Notes: generated by a model from the sequence alone, not told the origin. Counted from the first letter of the stretch, positions 7,465 through 15,209 are shown. The stretch: DNA of 37,515 bases from an uncultured Collinsella sp. (GCA_900757185.1 CAAEMX010000002.1:1-37515), one strand, 5' to 3'. A program made the numbers and translations.

Positions 7465-8169
7465 ATGGTTGAGGCAAATAGCGTTATCCCCCTGTACAAA
7501 CAGATTGTTCGTGCGCTTTCTGATTCAATCGCCAACGGCACGTACCGCCCGGGAGATAAGCTTCCGACCGAGGCGGAGCTTATCGAGCAATTTGGCGTGA
7601 GCCGAATAACGGTTCGCTCCGCAATTAAAGAAATGGAAGATGCTGGGCTTGTTGAGAGGGCCCGCGGCAAGGGCACGTTCGTTTCGTCGGACACGCAGAT
7701 GTATGCCGCGGACGACCGTGAGAGCTTTACCCATTCGTGCCAGCTTGCGGGCAAACAGGCGTCTACCAGGGTTCTCGAAATGGGCTGGGACTTCCCAAGT
7801 CTGCGAGACGCGAAGTTCCTGGGCGTAGACGATACCCAAAAGGTATTGCGTAGCCGTCGTCTGCGCCTTGTGGATGGCAAGCCCACGATGCTGGAAACCA
7901 ATAGCTATTCCGCTGCGCTTTCTTTTTTGGAGCATGAGTCCCTCGATGATTCGCTGATGGCGGTACTCGATCGCCAGGGGATCAAGATGGGTCCCAACAC
8001 GCGTACGCTCGAGGTCTGCTATGCGAGCGAGCTCGAGGCGGCATACCTTAACGTGGAGCTGGACTCTTCGCTGCTTCTGTTTGTCGATAGACGTTATGCC
8101 CCAAGTGGCGAGCCGCTTTTCATCTCCCGTCAGGTGTACTGCACCGAGCGACTGAAGTTCTATTTGTAA
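7465..8169 (+). CDS. GntR-family transcriptional regulator with UTRA domain (HutC subfamily)
   Basis: The 234-residue protein has an N-terminal GntR winged helix (about residues 5-70; IPLYKQIVRALSDSI, PGDKLPTEAELIEQFGVSRITVRSAIKEMEDAGL, and the GKGTFVS wing) and a C-terminal UTRA ligand-binding domain (about 90-230). HutC-type regulators usually bind a phosphorylated sugar or similar intermediate and release DNA. It sits directly upstream of the PTS and deglycase genes in the same orientation, so it most likely represses them, with the phosphorylated sugar-amine as inducer. I chose the second ATG because the AAAGG site is about ten bases from it; the ATG at 7456 would lie almost on the ribosome binding site. 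Three similar candidate operators support autoregulation and control of two downstream promoters. Confidence 0.92.
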   Translation: MVEANSVIPLYKQIVRALSDSIANGTYRPGDKLPTEAELIEQFGVSRITVRSAIKEMEDAGLVERARGKGTFVSSDTQMYAADDRESFTHSCQLAGKQASTRVLEMGWDFPSLRDAKFLGVDDTQKVLRSRRLRLVDGKPTMLETNSYSAALSFLEHESLDDSLMAVLDRQGIKMGPNTRTLEVCYASELEAAYLNVELDSSLLLFVDRRYAPSGEPLFISRQVYCTERLKFYL

Positions 8170-8249
8170 ATTAGCGATAGATTGGTCGATTTACCGACCA
8201 ATTGTTACCGTTCGCGGATTTGGAAAATAGACACACCACGTAGGGTAGA

Positions 8250-8280
8250 TTGCTAATATACTTTGTTATGACAATATAGT
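8250..8280 (+). promoter_or_regulatory. Promoter of the PTS EIIA-EIIB unit
   Basis: TTGCTA (8250-8255) and TATAGT (8275-8280), or a register one to two bases earlier, form a weak promoter 25 bases before the EIIA start. The operator-like motif at 8252-8272 fills the spacer. Confidence 0.4.
8252..8272. promoter_or_regulatory. Candidate GntR operator 2 (PTS EIIA promoter)
   Basis: CTAATATACTTTGTTATGAC (8253-8272) aligns with the reverse complement of the 9397-9416 palindrome through TAATACTTT and TATAAC-like halves. Its place between -35 and -10 fits repression. Confidence 0.45.
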
Positions 8281-8304
8281 ACGTCCTATTGGTATTGGAG
8301 AACT

Positions 8305-8724
8305 ATGAATAAGATATTGCTAGCGAGTCATGGTTATCTCGCCCAAGGCATGAAAAGCTCTCTGGAGATTCTGATGGGCACCAACGACCGAATCGAGTGC
8401 CTGTGCGCCTATGTCGATGACGATTCAAGGGACGTCGCGGCGTTGATTGATGCATGGATGGAGACGAGGGACCCTGCCGACTCTTGGTTTGTCGTGACTG
8501 ACATCTTTGGCGGCTCTGTAAACAACGAATTCATTCAGAGGCAGACCGACGGATCGTTTACGTTAATCGCTGGAATGAACTTGCCGCTGCTGGTGGAAAT
8601 GGTTACACAGCTGGACTCCCTGGATGCGGACAAGGCCAAAGCCGCGGTCGAGGGATCGCGTTCGTTTATTCAGCTTTGCGAGGCGGCGGACATGCTTGCC
8701 GGCGCCGAGGAAGAAGAGTTCTAG
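8305..8724 (+). CDS. PTS mannose/fructose/sorbose-family EIIA component
   Basis: The 139-residue cytoplasmic protein is an EIIA of the mannose family. It takes phosphate from HPr and passes it to EIIB during sugar uptake. The phosphoacceptor is His9 in LLASHGYLAQGM, and the DIFGGSVNNEF segment is typical of the fold. A TTGGAG ribosome binding site precedes the ATG. It begins the first transcription unit of the locus; the EIIB gene follows 71 bases later with a perfect CCCTAGCTAGGG palindrome (8741-8752) between them. Splitting EIIA and EIIB into separate genes and placing EIIC and EIID beyond the deglycase gene is a minor rearrangement of the usual ABCD order. Confidence 0.9.
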   Translation: MNKILLASHGYLAQGMKSSLEILMGTNDRIECLCAYVDDDSRDVAALIDAWMETRDPADSWFVVTDIFGGSVNNEFIQRQTDGSFTLIAGMNLPLLVEMVTQLDSLDADKAKAAVEGSRSFIQLCEAADMLAGAEEEEF

Positions 8725-8795
8725 TTAGTTCTGGTTCGAGCCCTAGCTAGGGGCCACACCTGTCATTCCCTTTATCACGTGCGGAGATGATAACG

Positions 8796-9269
8796 ATGAT
8801 TAAGCTTACGAGAGTTGATTACCGACTGATTCACGGCCAAGTTGCCATGTCCTGGACTCACGCTTTGGATGTAGATTGCATCTTGCTTGCCAGCGATGCT
8901 GTGGCAAAAGACGACATGAGGAAGGCGGCCTTGAGGCTCGCCCGCCCCAACGGCGTTAAACTCGTCATCAAGGATGTTGACGCTGCTATCGAGGCGCTCA
9001 ACAGCGGCGTTACCGACAAGTATTCGCTGTTTATCATCACTGAGACGATTGAAGATGTCTATCGTCTCGCTAAGGGTTGCAAAGACATCAAAGAGATCAA
9101 TCTGGGCGGAACCCGAAAGACCCCTGAGACCACGCTTCATCCGACCCCTGCGATCTTTGCGACCGAGAAAGATGCCGAGCATATCCAAGAGCTCCTGGGC
9201 GATGGCGTGGCCATCGAAATCCGTCAGGTCCCCAATGACGCTAAGGTGTTTGCCAAGGACGTTTTCTAG
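8796..9269 (+). CDS. PTS mannose/fructose/sorbose-family EIIB component
   Basis: The 157-residue EIIB protein receives phosphate from EIIA and transfers it to the incoming sugar. The phosphoacceptor is His13 in the hallmark DYRLIHGQV motif, followed by the conserved LLASDAVAKDD and NLGGTRKTPETT segments. I place the start at 8796 because the GGAG at 8783-8786 lies nine bases upstream of it, whereas the ATG at 8787 touches that GGAG. A rho-independent terminator follows at 9321-9352, so EIIA and EIIB form a unit that can be expressed apart from the deglycase and the membrane subunits. Confidence 0.92.
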   Translation: MIKLTRVDYRLIHGQVAMSWTHALDVDCILLASDAVAKDDMRKAALRLARPNGVKLVIKDVDAAIEALNSGVTDKYSLFIITETIEDVYRLAKGCKDIKEINLGGTRKTPETTLHPTPAIFATEKDAEHIQELLGDGVAIEIRQVPNDAKVFAKDVF

Positions 9270-9320
9270 CCGGAAACACGTTGATGCTCGGCATTTATTG
9301 AACCAATGCTCTATGCCTAT

Positions 9321-9352
9321 GCCCGTCGATCATTTGATCGGCGGGCTTTTTA
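9321..9352 (+). terminator. Rho-independent terminator after EIIB
   Basis: GCCCGTCGATC pairs with GATCGGCGGGC around an ATTT loop, with one internal mismatch, followed by TTTTTATT. Confidence 0.85.
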
Positions 9353-9385
9353 TTAAAGAAAAATCAAAAAAATCTGAAATAGTTC

Positions 9386-9413
9386 TTGCATAGTTAGTTA
9401 TATAAAGTATTAT
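9386..9413 (+). promoter_or_regulatory. Promoter of the deglycase-EIIC-EIID unit
   Basis: TTGCAT (9386-9391) and TATTAT (9408-9413) are 16 bases apart in an AT-rich patch just after the EIIB terminator. Confidence 0.55.
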
Positions 9414-9416
9414 AAC
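9397..9416. promoter_or_regulatory. Candidate GntR operator 3 (deglycase promoter)
   Basis: GTTATATAAAGTATTATAAC is an inverted repeat (GTTATA, eight-base centre, TATAAC) that overlaps the -10 element. It is the most symmetrical of the three related sites. Confidence 0.5.
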
Positions 9417-9463
9417 GTCATGGGATGAATGAAGGGTTCATCCAAGTGAGTTAGGAGTAAGGG

Positions 9464-10498
9464 ATGTTCAATTTCGATGAGCCTCGTTACGAGAAGGTTG
9501 TGAGCGATGCCCTCGCTCTCCGTCCTCAGATTGAGGCTGCCGTGGACGAGGTCTGCGAGCAGGGTTATTCCAACATCTTCTTCATCGGCTGCGGCGGCAC
9601 CTGGGCCCACACGCTCCCGATGAAGTATTGGGTCGAGACCACCACGGCCGACGTCGATGTCCACTGCGAGATCGCCGCAGAGTTCCTCGCCTGCCCGCCC
9701 AAGACCTTCAACAAGGATTCTGTCTGCGTCTTCTCCACCCGTACCGGCACCACCCCCGAGATCATTGAGGCTGCCAAGTTCTGCCAGGAGCAGGGCGCCC
9801 GCACGCTGATGTATGTCTCCAACGACAACACCCCGGCCACCGAGTACGCCGATTACAAGTTCTTCAGCTTCGCCGAGGACGACGTTCTGTGCGAGGCCAT
9901 CTACACCTACCAGATCACGCTGGTCGCCCGCTTCCTCAAGAACGCCGGCGCCTTCCCCAAGTACGACACCTTCATGGAAGAGTTCGGCAACATCGCTCCG
10001 TACCTCATCAAGGCCAAGGACGCTCAGGACGAGCGCTGCGCCGCCATGGCCGAGGACTTCAAGGACACCGATTACCACATGGTGATTGGCTCCGGCATGC
10101 TCTGGGGTGAGGCCTACGACTACGCCATGTGCATCCTCGAGGAGATGCAGTGGATCAAGACCAAGTCCATCCACGCCGCCGAGTTCTTCCACGGCACCAT
10201 CGAGCTGTGCGAGGAAGGCACGAGCCTCATCATGCTCTACGGCGAGGACGACACCCGTAAGCTCATGGACCGCGTGGACAACTTCACTCACATGCTCGCC
10301 GACGAGAAGGGCGTCAACGTCCGCGTGAACAAGTTTGACACCGCCGAGGTCGAGCTGCCGTTCAGCGACCCCGAGTTCCGCAAGATCGTCTCCCCGATGG
10401 TCACCTACACCATCACCGAGCGTCTGAGCTGCCATCTCGAGCACGTCCGTAACCACCCGCTCACCACGCGTCGTTACTATCACCAGATGAACTACTAA
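9464..10498 (+). CDS. SIS-domain sugar-amine deglycase (fructoselysine-6-phosphate / glucoselysine-6-phosphate deglycase-like)
   Basis: The 344-residue protein has two sugar-isomerase (SIS) domains, at roughly residues 20-165 and 190-320. Its layout resembles FrlB/GfrF-type deglycases: NIFFIGCGGTWAH, the phosphate-binding FSTRTGTTPEII loop, the SIHAAEFFHGTIE segment and a C-terminal RRYYHQMNY tail. Such enzymes split a 6-phosphorylated Amadori compound into glucose-6-phosphate and the free amine (lysine for fructoselysine). It follows its own promoter and operator and lies directly before EIIC and EIID, so the PTS probably imports and phosphorylates its substrate. The GGAG-type site upstream and the AT-rich leader mark the start well. 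Which glycated amine is used cannot be read from sequence; glucosaminate or other imine sugars are alternatives. Confidence 0.82.
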   Translation: MFNFDEPRYEKVVSDALALRPQIEAAVDEVCEQGYSNIFFIGCGGTWAHTLPMKYWVETTTADVDVHCEIAAEFLACPPKTFNKDSVCVFSTRTGTTPEIIEAAKFCQEQGARTLMYVSNDNTPATEYADYKFFSFAEDDVLCEAIYTYQITLVARFLKNAGAFPKYDTFMEEFGNIAPYLIKAKDAQDERCAAMAEDFKDTDYHMVIGSGMLWGEAYDYAMCILEEMQWIKTKSIHAAEFFHGTIELCEEGTSLIMLYGEDDTRKLMDRVDNFTHMLADEKGVNVRVNKFDTAEVELPFSDPEFRKIVSPMVTYTITERLSCHLEHVRNHPLTTRRYYHQMNY

Positions 10499-10579
10499 TC
10501 CTCTCAAATTGCTGCGGTTGTCTGCAGGCGAGCTGCGCAGAATGCCTCGCCTGCAGACCTGTTTCTGGGGTTGATCGAA

Positions 10580-11353
10580 ATGGTTGTCCAGTATCTTCTA
10601 GTTGCACTGGTCGCATTTATTGCGTCCATGGACGAGCAATTATTTGGCATTACGATGCTTGGTCGTCCGCTGTTTACGAGCCTGTTTGTCGGCTTGATCC
10701 TTGGCGATGTCCAGCAGGGCGTTATCGTCGGCGCTGCTTTGGAGTCCATGTTCATGGGCGCCATCATGGTCGGCGCGGCGGTTCCTCCCGAGGTCTATGC
10801 CTCCGGCGTGCTTGGCTGCGCGTTTGCCGTCATTACGGGTACGGGCACGGCAACTGCCGTCGCGCTCGCCCTTCCCGTCTCCGTCTTCCTTCAGGTGTGG
10901 CGCAACTTCTGCTACGCCGTTCCGGGTGCCTTTGCCTGCAAGAAGATTGAGACCGCTCTGGCAAATCGCGATCTTGCCAAGGCGAATCTGTACCATCTGA
11001 CCATCGTGCCGCTGTCGATTGGCATTCCGTCTGCACTGCTGGTGTTTGGCTCGCTGTTCTTTGGTGCCGACCTTATCAACAATGCGCTCAACGCGATTCC
11101 GCAGTTTGTGATGGACGGCCTCAACGTTGCGTCCGGCGTCATGGTCTGCATCGGCTTCGCTCTTCTTATCAGGACCATGGGCGATAACAAGCTCCTTCCC
11201 TGGCTGTTCCTGGGCTTCATTATGGTCATCTACCTCAAGATGGACGTGGTCGGCGTCGCCGCAGCTGCCATTTGCGTCGCGCTGCTCCTGGCCTTCCGCG
11301 AGGGCTCGTCCGGTCCGCAGACGGTTGCTGCAGATGAAGAGGAGGACTTCTAA
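10580..11353 (+). CDS. PTS mannose/fructose/sorbose-family EIIC component
   Basis: The 257-residue membrane protein is an EIIC, one of two integral subunits of a mannose-family permease. It is strongly hydrophobic throughout, with the family segments FVGLILGDVQQGVIVGAALE, MGAIMVGAAVPPEV and GTGTATAVALALP. I place the start at ATG 10580, where a TGGGGT site lies eight bases upstream, rather than at the TTG at 10571. It follows the deglycase gene by 81 bases and overlaps EIID by one base, which implies coupled translation of the two membrane subunits. Confidence 0.92.
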   Translation: MVVQYLLVALVAFIASMDEQLFGITMLGRPLFTSLFVGLILGDVQQGVIVGAALESMFMGAIMVGAAVPPEVYASGVLGCAFAVITGTGTATAVALALPVSVFLQVWRNFCYAVPGAFACKKIETALANRDLAKANLYHLTIVPLSIGIPSALLVFGSLFFGADLINNALNAIPQFVMDGLNVASGVMVCIGFALLIRTMGDNKLLPWLFLGFIMVIYLKMDVVGVAAAAICVALLLAFREGSSGPQTVAADEEEDF

Positions 11354-12201
11354 TGGCTATCCAGAACACCGACCTCAAAGAGGCCAAGAAGGACGTGATT
11401 ATGACTCCCGATATGTATCGGAGCATGTTCCTTCGCCAGTTTACGAGCCAGTGCTCGCAGTCGTACGACAAGATGATGGCAATGGGCTTCATGTACACCA
11501 TTCAGAAGCCCCTGCGAAAGATCTATCCCAACGACGACGATTACTATGCGGCGCTCGATCGCCATACCGAGTTCTTTAACATCACGCCTCATGTGCTTCC
11601 GTTTGTAGCCGGCCTAACGGTTTCGATGGAAGAGCAGGCGGCTGCCGATAAGAACTTCGACACGTCCTCGATTAACGCCATGAAGGTCGGCCTTATGGGA
11701 CCGCTTTCCGGCATCGGCGATTCGTTCTACTGGGGTACGTTCCGCGTGGTTGCCGCCGGCATTGGTATTGGCATCGCTTCGACGGGCAACCCGCTCGGCC
11801 CCATCGTGTACGCGCTCATCTACTCCGTGATTAACTTTGCAACGCGTATCGTCGCCGCCCATCTGGGTTACGACTTGGGAACCAAGTTTTTGCAGCAGTC
11901 CGAAGAGAGCAACCTTATGTCTCGCATGACGCATGCTGCCGGTGTTCTCGGAATGACCGTTATCGGCGCCATGATTGCGGCACAGGTCTCGCTGTCCACG
12001 GCTTTGACCTTTGACGTGGGTGGTTCGGAGATTGTCCTGCAGGATCTGTTCGATTCGATCTTCCCCGGTCTGCTGCCCTTGCTGGCAACGTTCGCTTGCG
12101 TTGCCCTCTATAAAAAGGGCGTCAAGACCATTTGGATCATCTTGGGCATCTTCGCAATCTGCATCATCGGAACGGGCTTGGGAGTGTTCGCGGCGGCGTA
12201 A
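11353..12201 (+). CDS. PTS mannose/fructose/sorbose-family EIID component
   Basis: The 282-residue protein is the EIID subunit, unique to mannose-family PTS permeases, which forms the sugar channel with EIIC. The long N-terminal amphipathic region (YRSMFLRQFTSQCSQSYDKM, MGFMYTIQKPL) is followed by the hallmark MGPLSGIGDSFYWGTFR and hydrophobic C-terminal segments. Its ATG overlaps the EIIC stop (TAATG). It is the last gene of the unit and is followed by a strong terminator. Confidence 0.93.
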   Translation: MAIQNTDLKEAKKDVIMTPDMYRSMFLRQFTSQCSQSYDKMMAMGFMYTIQKPLRKIYPNDDDYYAALDRHTEFFNITPHVLPFVAGLTVSMEEQAAADKNFDTSSINAMKVGLMGPLSGIGDSFYWGTFRVVAAGIGIGIASTGNPLGPIVYALIYSVINFATRIVAAHLGYDLGTKFLQQSEESNLMSRMTHAAGVLGMTVIGAMIAAQVSLSTALTFDVGGSEIVLQDLFDSIFPGLLPLLATFACVALYKKGVKTIWIILGIFAICIIGTGLGVFAAA

Positions 12202-12246
12202 TGTTGACTGCTATGCTCGCGCGTTGGATAACTAACTGACCGTTTG

Positions 12247-12282
12247 AAAACGGGGCTCGGCGTAAGGCCGGCCCCGTTTTTT
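12247..12282 (+). terminator. Rho-independent terminator of the PTS operon
   Basis: AAAACGGGGC (12247-12256) pairs with GCCCCGTTTT (12271-12280), with inner CGGC/GCCG pairing and a T-run. Confidence 0.9.
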
Positions 12283-12334
12283 ATTTGAGGGATTTTCCGA
12301 CCGTCCAAAAAATCACACTCGTCCATCACTCACG

Positions 12335-12372
12335 CATCTCTCGTCTTTCATTCGTCACTAATACGAGAGATG
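12335..12372. repeat. CATCTCTCGT hairpin repeat
   Basis: CATCTCTCGT (12335-12344) pairs exactly with ACGAGAGATG (12363-12372). It is related to the repeats at 7213-7249 and 12501-12550. Confidence 0.7.
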
Positions 12373-12500
12373 GCAGAAAGATGAGAGATAAATATGAGAG
12401 ATAACAATGCTGCAAGGTGTCTGGTAGATCGAGCCAAAGTTCCCGTATTTATGTGTTTACCTGTGCGAACGTGATTTGATTGAACCGATAACGGCATTTT

Positions 12501-12550
12501 TGTCTCTCATCTCTCACTCATCTCTAATGTGAGAGATAGATGAGAGACGA
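12501..12550. repeat. TCTCTCATCTCTCAC hairpin repeat
   Basis: TCTCTCATCTCTCAC (12503-12517) pairs with GTGAGAGATAGATGAGAGA (12529-12547) with a four-base bulge. Further GAGAGAT and GACA units follow to about 12592. Confidence 0.75.
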
Positions 12551-12772
12551 GAGATGATTGCGAGAGATAACTGAGAGACAGACAGACAGACTGTCGGGAA
12601 CATGCATCGCTGTCAGATTGATGCCGCGCGCAAAGCAGCTGCACTGGCGCCCGCACCCCTCATCCCGCCATTTCGCGCGCTGCATATGGAAACCCACAGC
12701 AAAGCAGGTACAATAGCCCAATGTGCATCGCGCACGACGATGATATCGGCGCCCGCGACTAGGGGAGAATAC

Positions 12773-13438
12773 ATGGCAGAGCAACAGATAACGCCGGGGA
12801 CCAAGCTTCAGGTGGCATTCGACGTGCCCATGGGTCAAAAAACCGACTTCAACATGCTCGCCACGTACAAAGAGAACCTGGACGACGCGTACTTTCTTAT
12901 GAGCGCGCCCATGCTCGCCGGCAAGCCGCTGCTCATGGATGAAAACCAAAAGCTGCTGCTGCAATACAAAGTGGGCGAGGAAACGTTCGTGCTCGCCGGC
13001 TACCCCGAGTCGGTCGAGAAAAAGGGCATCCGCACTTACTGGAAAATGCGCAAAGTCGCCGAGCAGCGCACCTTTGTCAAGCGCCGCGACGAGCGTTTTA
13101 AGGTCGTCATGCGCCTGACCTACCAGCGCGACAATGCGCCGACCCCCGAGCCCGAGGACGCCATGACCATCGACGTCTCGGCCGGCGGCCTGGCCATCTA
13201 CCTCAACGATTTCCCCGATGTGGGCGAGGCCCTAGCCGTGCAAATGCCCTCGATCCGCCTGCAGGGCGAGCGCCACGAGCTGCCCGAGCAGCTGGGCATC
13301 GTGTGCTGGGTGCGCCGCGCGCCCAAGGGCAGCCTGTACCGCAACGTCTGCGGCCTGCAGTTCCGCTACGCCGACGACATGGAGCGCGAGCTCGTCAAAG
13401 AATACGTCGGCTACATTCGCACCAAATATAAGATCTGA
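12773..13438 (+). CDS. PilZ-domain protein, YcgR-like (probable c-di-GMP receptor)
   Basis: The 221-residue protein has an N-terminal beta domain like the YcgR/PilZN type (about residues 1-97) and a C-terminal PilZ domain (about 100-220). Both halves of the c-di-GMP-binding signature are intact: RRDER at 104-108 (RxxxR) and DVSAGG at 134-139 (DxSxxG). It probably changes shape on binding c-di-GMP and signals to a partner. The start at 12773 has an AGGGGAG site six bases upstream; the longer in-frame extension runs into repeats. The next gene begins five bases after its stop and encodes a membrane protein with a large cytoplasmic tail, which is the obvious candidate partner. No signal peptide is present. 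Confidence 0.88.
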   Translation: MAEQQITPGTKLQVAFDVPMGQKTDFNMLATYKENLDDAYFLMSAPMLAGKPLLMDENQKLLLQYKVGEETFVLAGYPESVEKKGIRTYWKMRKVAEQRTFVKRRDERFKVVMRLTYQRDNAPTPEPEDAMTIDVSAGGLAIYLNDFPDVGEALAVQMPSIRLQGERHELPEQLGIVCWVRRAPKGSLYRNVCGLQFRYADDMERELVKEYVGYIRTKYKI

Positions 13439-13443
13439 TCGCC

Positions 13444-14649
13444 ATGGCTCTGTTCAAGCGTAACAACAACAAAGATCAAGCTGCCGAGGATTTGGCCGAG
13501 GATTTGGCGCAGGACCAAGCCGAGGGCGTGGCTGATAATTTGGCCGAGGACCTGGCCGAGCGCCAGACCGGGGACACGCCGGCAGACGCGCCCGGCGCCA
13601 ATGCCGAGGGCGCGTCCGGCGAGGACTCCGCGCCCGAGCAGCCCCCCGCCTCCCGCAAGCGCTTCGGCAAGCCCAAGTCCAAACCCAAGCGCAAGCCCAA
13701 GCGCGATCTGCGCGGCGTGGTGCGCATCGAGGAGTTGGAGCAGGCGCTGGCCGACCAGGACCTCGACGACATCGATCCCGACGCGGTCGTGTCCATGTAC
13801 ATGCCCAAGCGCCGCATGGAGCGCATCGGCACGGCGTTGCTGCGCATGGACAAGCTGCAAAAGGCCCTCGTGGTGCTGGCACTTGCCTTTGGCGTGCTGT
13901 TCGCCCTGTCGTTTATGCAGGAAAACATGGGTAACTTCACCATCAACCTCAACCGCCTGGAGCTGTTCCGCCGCGGCGTGGCCATTGCCGACAACGGTGA
14001 CTTTAACAACGCCACCGCGCGCCTGGCGGCCGACGCCGTGGACAACGGCACCAATATCGCCGCCGACGACCTGCCCGACAACCTGGATAACATCGACGGC
14101 AGCCACAACGGCAAGAACTACGTGGCGTACACCTTCTATATCCGCAACGCCGGCAAGACCGATTTGGGCTACAGCGCCAAACTCAAGGTGGTCAGCGCCA
14201 GCAAGGGCGTGGAGAAGGCGGCGCGCGTGCGGGTGTATCGCAACGGTGAGCCCACCACCTATGCGGCTGCCGCGGCCGATGGCAATCCCGAGCCCAACAC
14301 CGAGCCGTTTGCGTCCAAAGACGTGGTGACGACCATTAGCCACGCGAACTTCCGCGTGGGCGACGTGGACAAGTACACCGTGGTCATTTGGCTGGATGGC
14401 GACGACCCGGAGTGCGTGGACAAGATCATCGGCGGCGCGGTGGAGTTTGGCTTTGACTTTGATTCGTCCGAGACTGACGACTCGAGCCTGTTCATTAAGT
14501 TCGTGCAGGATATTGCCGACACCCTGACCGGCAACGACCCCATCAGCGCGAGCGGCAACGAGGCGCCCGATTACTACAAGGAGCACAACGTGACCTGGAG
14601 TAACCGCCGCAACCAAAAGAACTCGCCCGTAGGCGATGGGGACAAGTAG
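13444..14649 (+). CDS. Membrane-anchored surface protein sharing the C-terminal EG-x-D motif of the exported proteins
   Basis: The 401-residue protein has no recognised name. Residues 12-40 are a repetitive acidic AEDLAEDLAQ-type stretch, 71-90 are a Lys/Arg/Pro-rich patch, and 91-138 look helical. A single hydrophobic segment (about 141-158) is followed by an extracellular beta-rich domain containing YVAYTFYIRNAGKTDLGYSAKL. The C-terminal VVIWLDGDDPEC motif matches the WLEGxDPxC motif of the SipW-type exported proteins downstream. It therefore looks like a membrane-fixed relative of those proteins with a cytoplasmic domain in place of the cleaved signal. It is co-transcribed with the PilZ gene (five-base gap) and ends at a strong terminator. 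Whether PilZ contacts the cytoplasmic tail is inference. Confidence 0.8.
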   Translation: MALFKRNNNKDQAAEDLAEDLAQDQAEGVADNLAEDLAERQTGDTPADAPGANAEGASGEDSAPEQPPASRKRFGKPKSKPKRKPKRDLRGVVRIEELEQALADQDLDDIDPDAVVSMYMPKRRMERIGTALLRMDKLQKALVVLALAFGVLFALSFMQENMGNFTINLNRLELFRRGVAIADNGDFNNATARLAADAVDNGTNIAADDLPDNLDNIDGSHNGKNYVAYTFYIRNAGKTDLGYSAKLKVVSASKGVEKAARVRVYRNGEPTTYAAAAADGNPEPNTEPFASKDVVTTISHANFRVGDVDKYTVVIWLDGDDPECVDKIIGGAVEFGFDFDSSETDDSSLFIKFVQDIADTLTGNDPISASGNEAPDYYKEHNVTWSNRRNQKNSPVGDGDK

Positions 14650-14658
14650 GACGAACGA

Positions 14659-14695
14659 GCGCCGGGCTGGGATTGATTCTCGGCCCGGCGCTTTT
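14659..14695 (+). terminator. Rho-independent terminator after the PilZ-anchor operon
   Basis: GCGCCGGGC (14659-14667) pairs exactly with GCCCGGCGC (14683-14691), followed by TTTT. Confidence 0.85.
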
Positions 14696-14696
14696 G

Positions 14697-15209
14697 CTAT
14701 GCGGAGGCGTTGTCTTTGAAGGGGGTGACGCTGCCAGCGGCGTCGTCCAGCAGGAACAGTCGCAGCGCGAGTTTGATCGCGTAGCCTGGCTTGACCTGCG
14801 CCGCGTTTTCCGTGTGCTCGCCCAGGTCGCCGCAGTAGGCATAAAGGTCGCGGATCAGATCCGCGCCCGAGAGGGTGAACATGTAGCCCGCGTCCGAAAG
14901 CGCGTTGGGCGCCGCGGGCAGCCCCGCAGCCGCACAAAAGCTCACGAGGTCGGGACCCATGACGGCCTCGTAGTCGATCGCGGCGCCACGGTCCTGAGCA
15001 GCCTGCTCTTGCTTGCGGGTGTACGACAATGCCGCCGCCAGTACAAAGCTGGGCGTGGGCGCATTGACGTCGTCGGTGGTGGCGACGAGCTTGCCGGCCG
15101 CTTGCGTGACCAGCCAGGCGACTTCGCGCTGACAGCGAACGGCCTTGCGCGTCACCGGCTTGATCGATCCGGCGGAAACGCTTCCCTTGGGTTGAGTGGC
15201 GGCAGCCAT
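14697..15209 (-). CDS. Hypothetical protein
   Basis: The 170-residue protein is soluble, alanine-rich and of a family I do not recognise. The start at 15209 (MAAATQPKG) has a GGGAGG site four bases upstream. The central region (VAWLVTQAAGKLVATTDDVNAP, SFVLAAALSYTRKQEQAAQDRG) looks helical, and there is no membrane segment or known motif. It is the only leftward gene between the PilZ-anchor operon and the exported-protein genes, and its stop almost touches the operon's terminator. A cytoplasmic role in the surface locus is possible but unsupported. Confidence 0.7.
   Translation of the reverse strand: MAAATQPKGSVSAGSIKPVTRKAVRCQREVAWLVTQAAGKLVATTDDVNAPTPSFVLAAALSYTRKQEQAAQDRGAAIDYEAVMGPDLVSFCAAAGLPAAPNALSDAGYMFTLSGADLIRDLYAYCGDLGEHTENAAQVKPGYAIKLALRLFLLDDAAGSVTPFKDNASA

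Larger units (their letters stand above)
12202..12772. other. 570-base gene-free region with terminator, two hairpin repeats and a promoter candidate
   Basis: After the EIID terminator this region holds two CTCATCTCTC-type inverted repeats and runs of GAGAGA and GACA. The last 100 bases carry a TACAAT -10 candidate (12709-12714) ahead of the PilZ gene. I looked for a c-di-GMP riboswitch and did not recognise one. No credible gene is visible. Confidence 0.65.
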
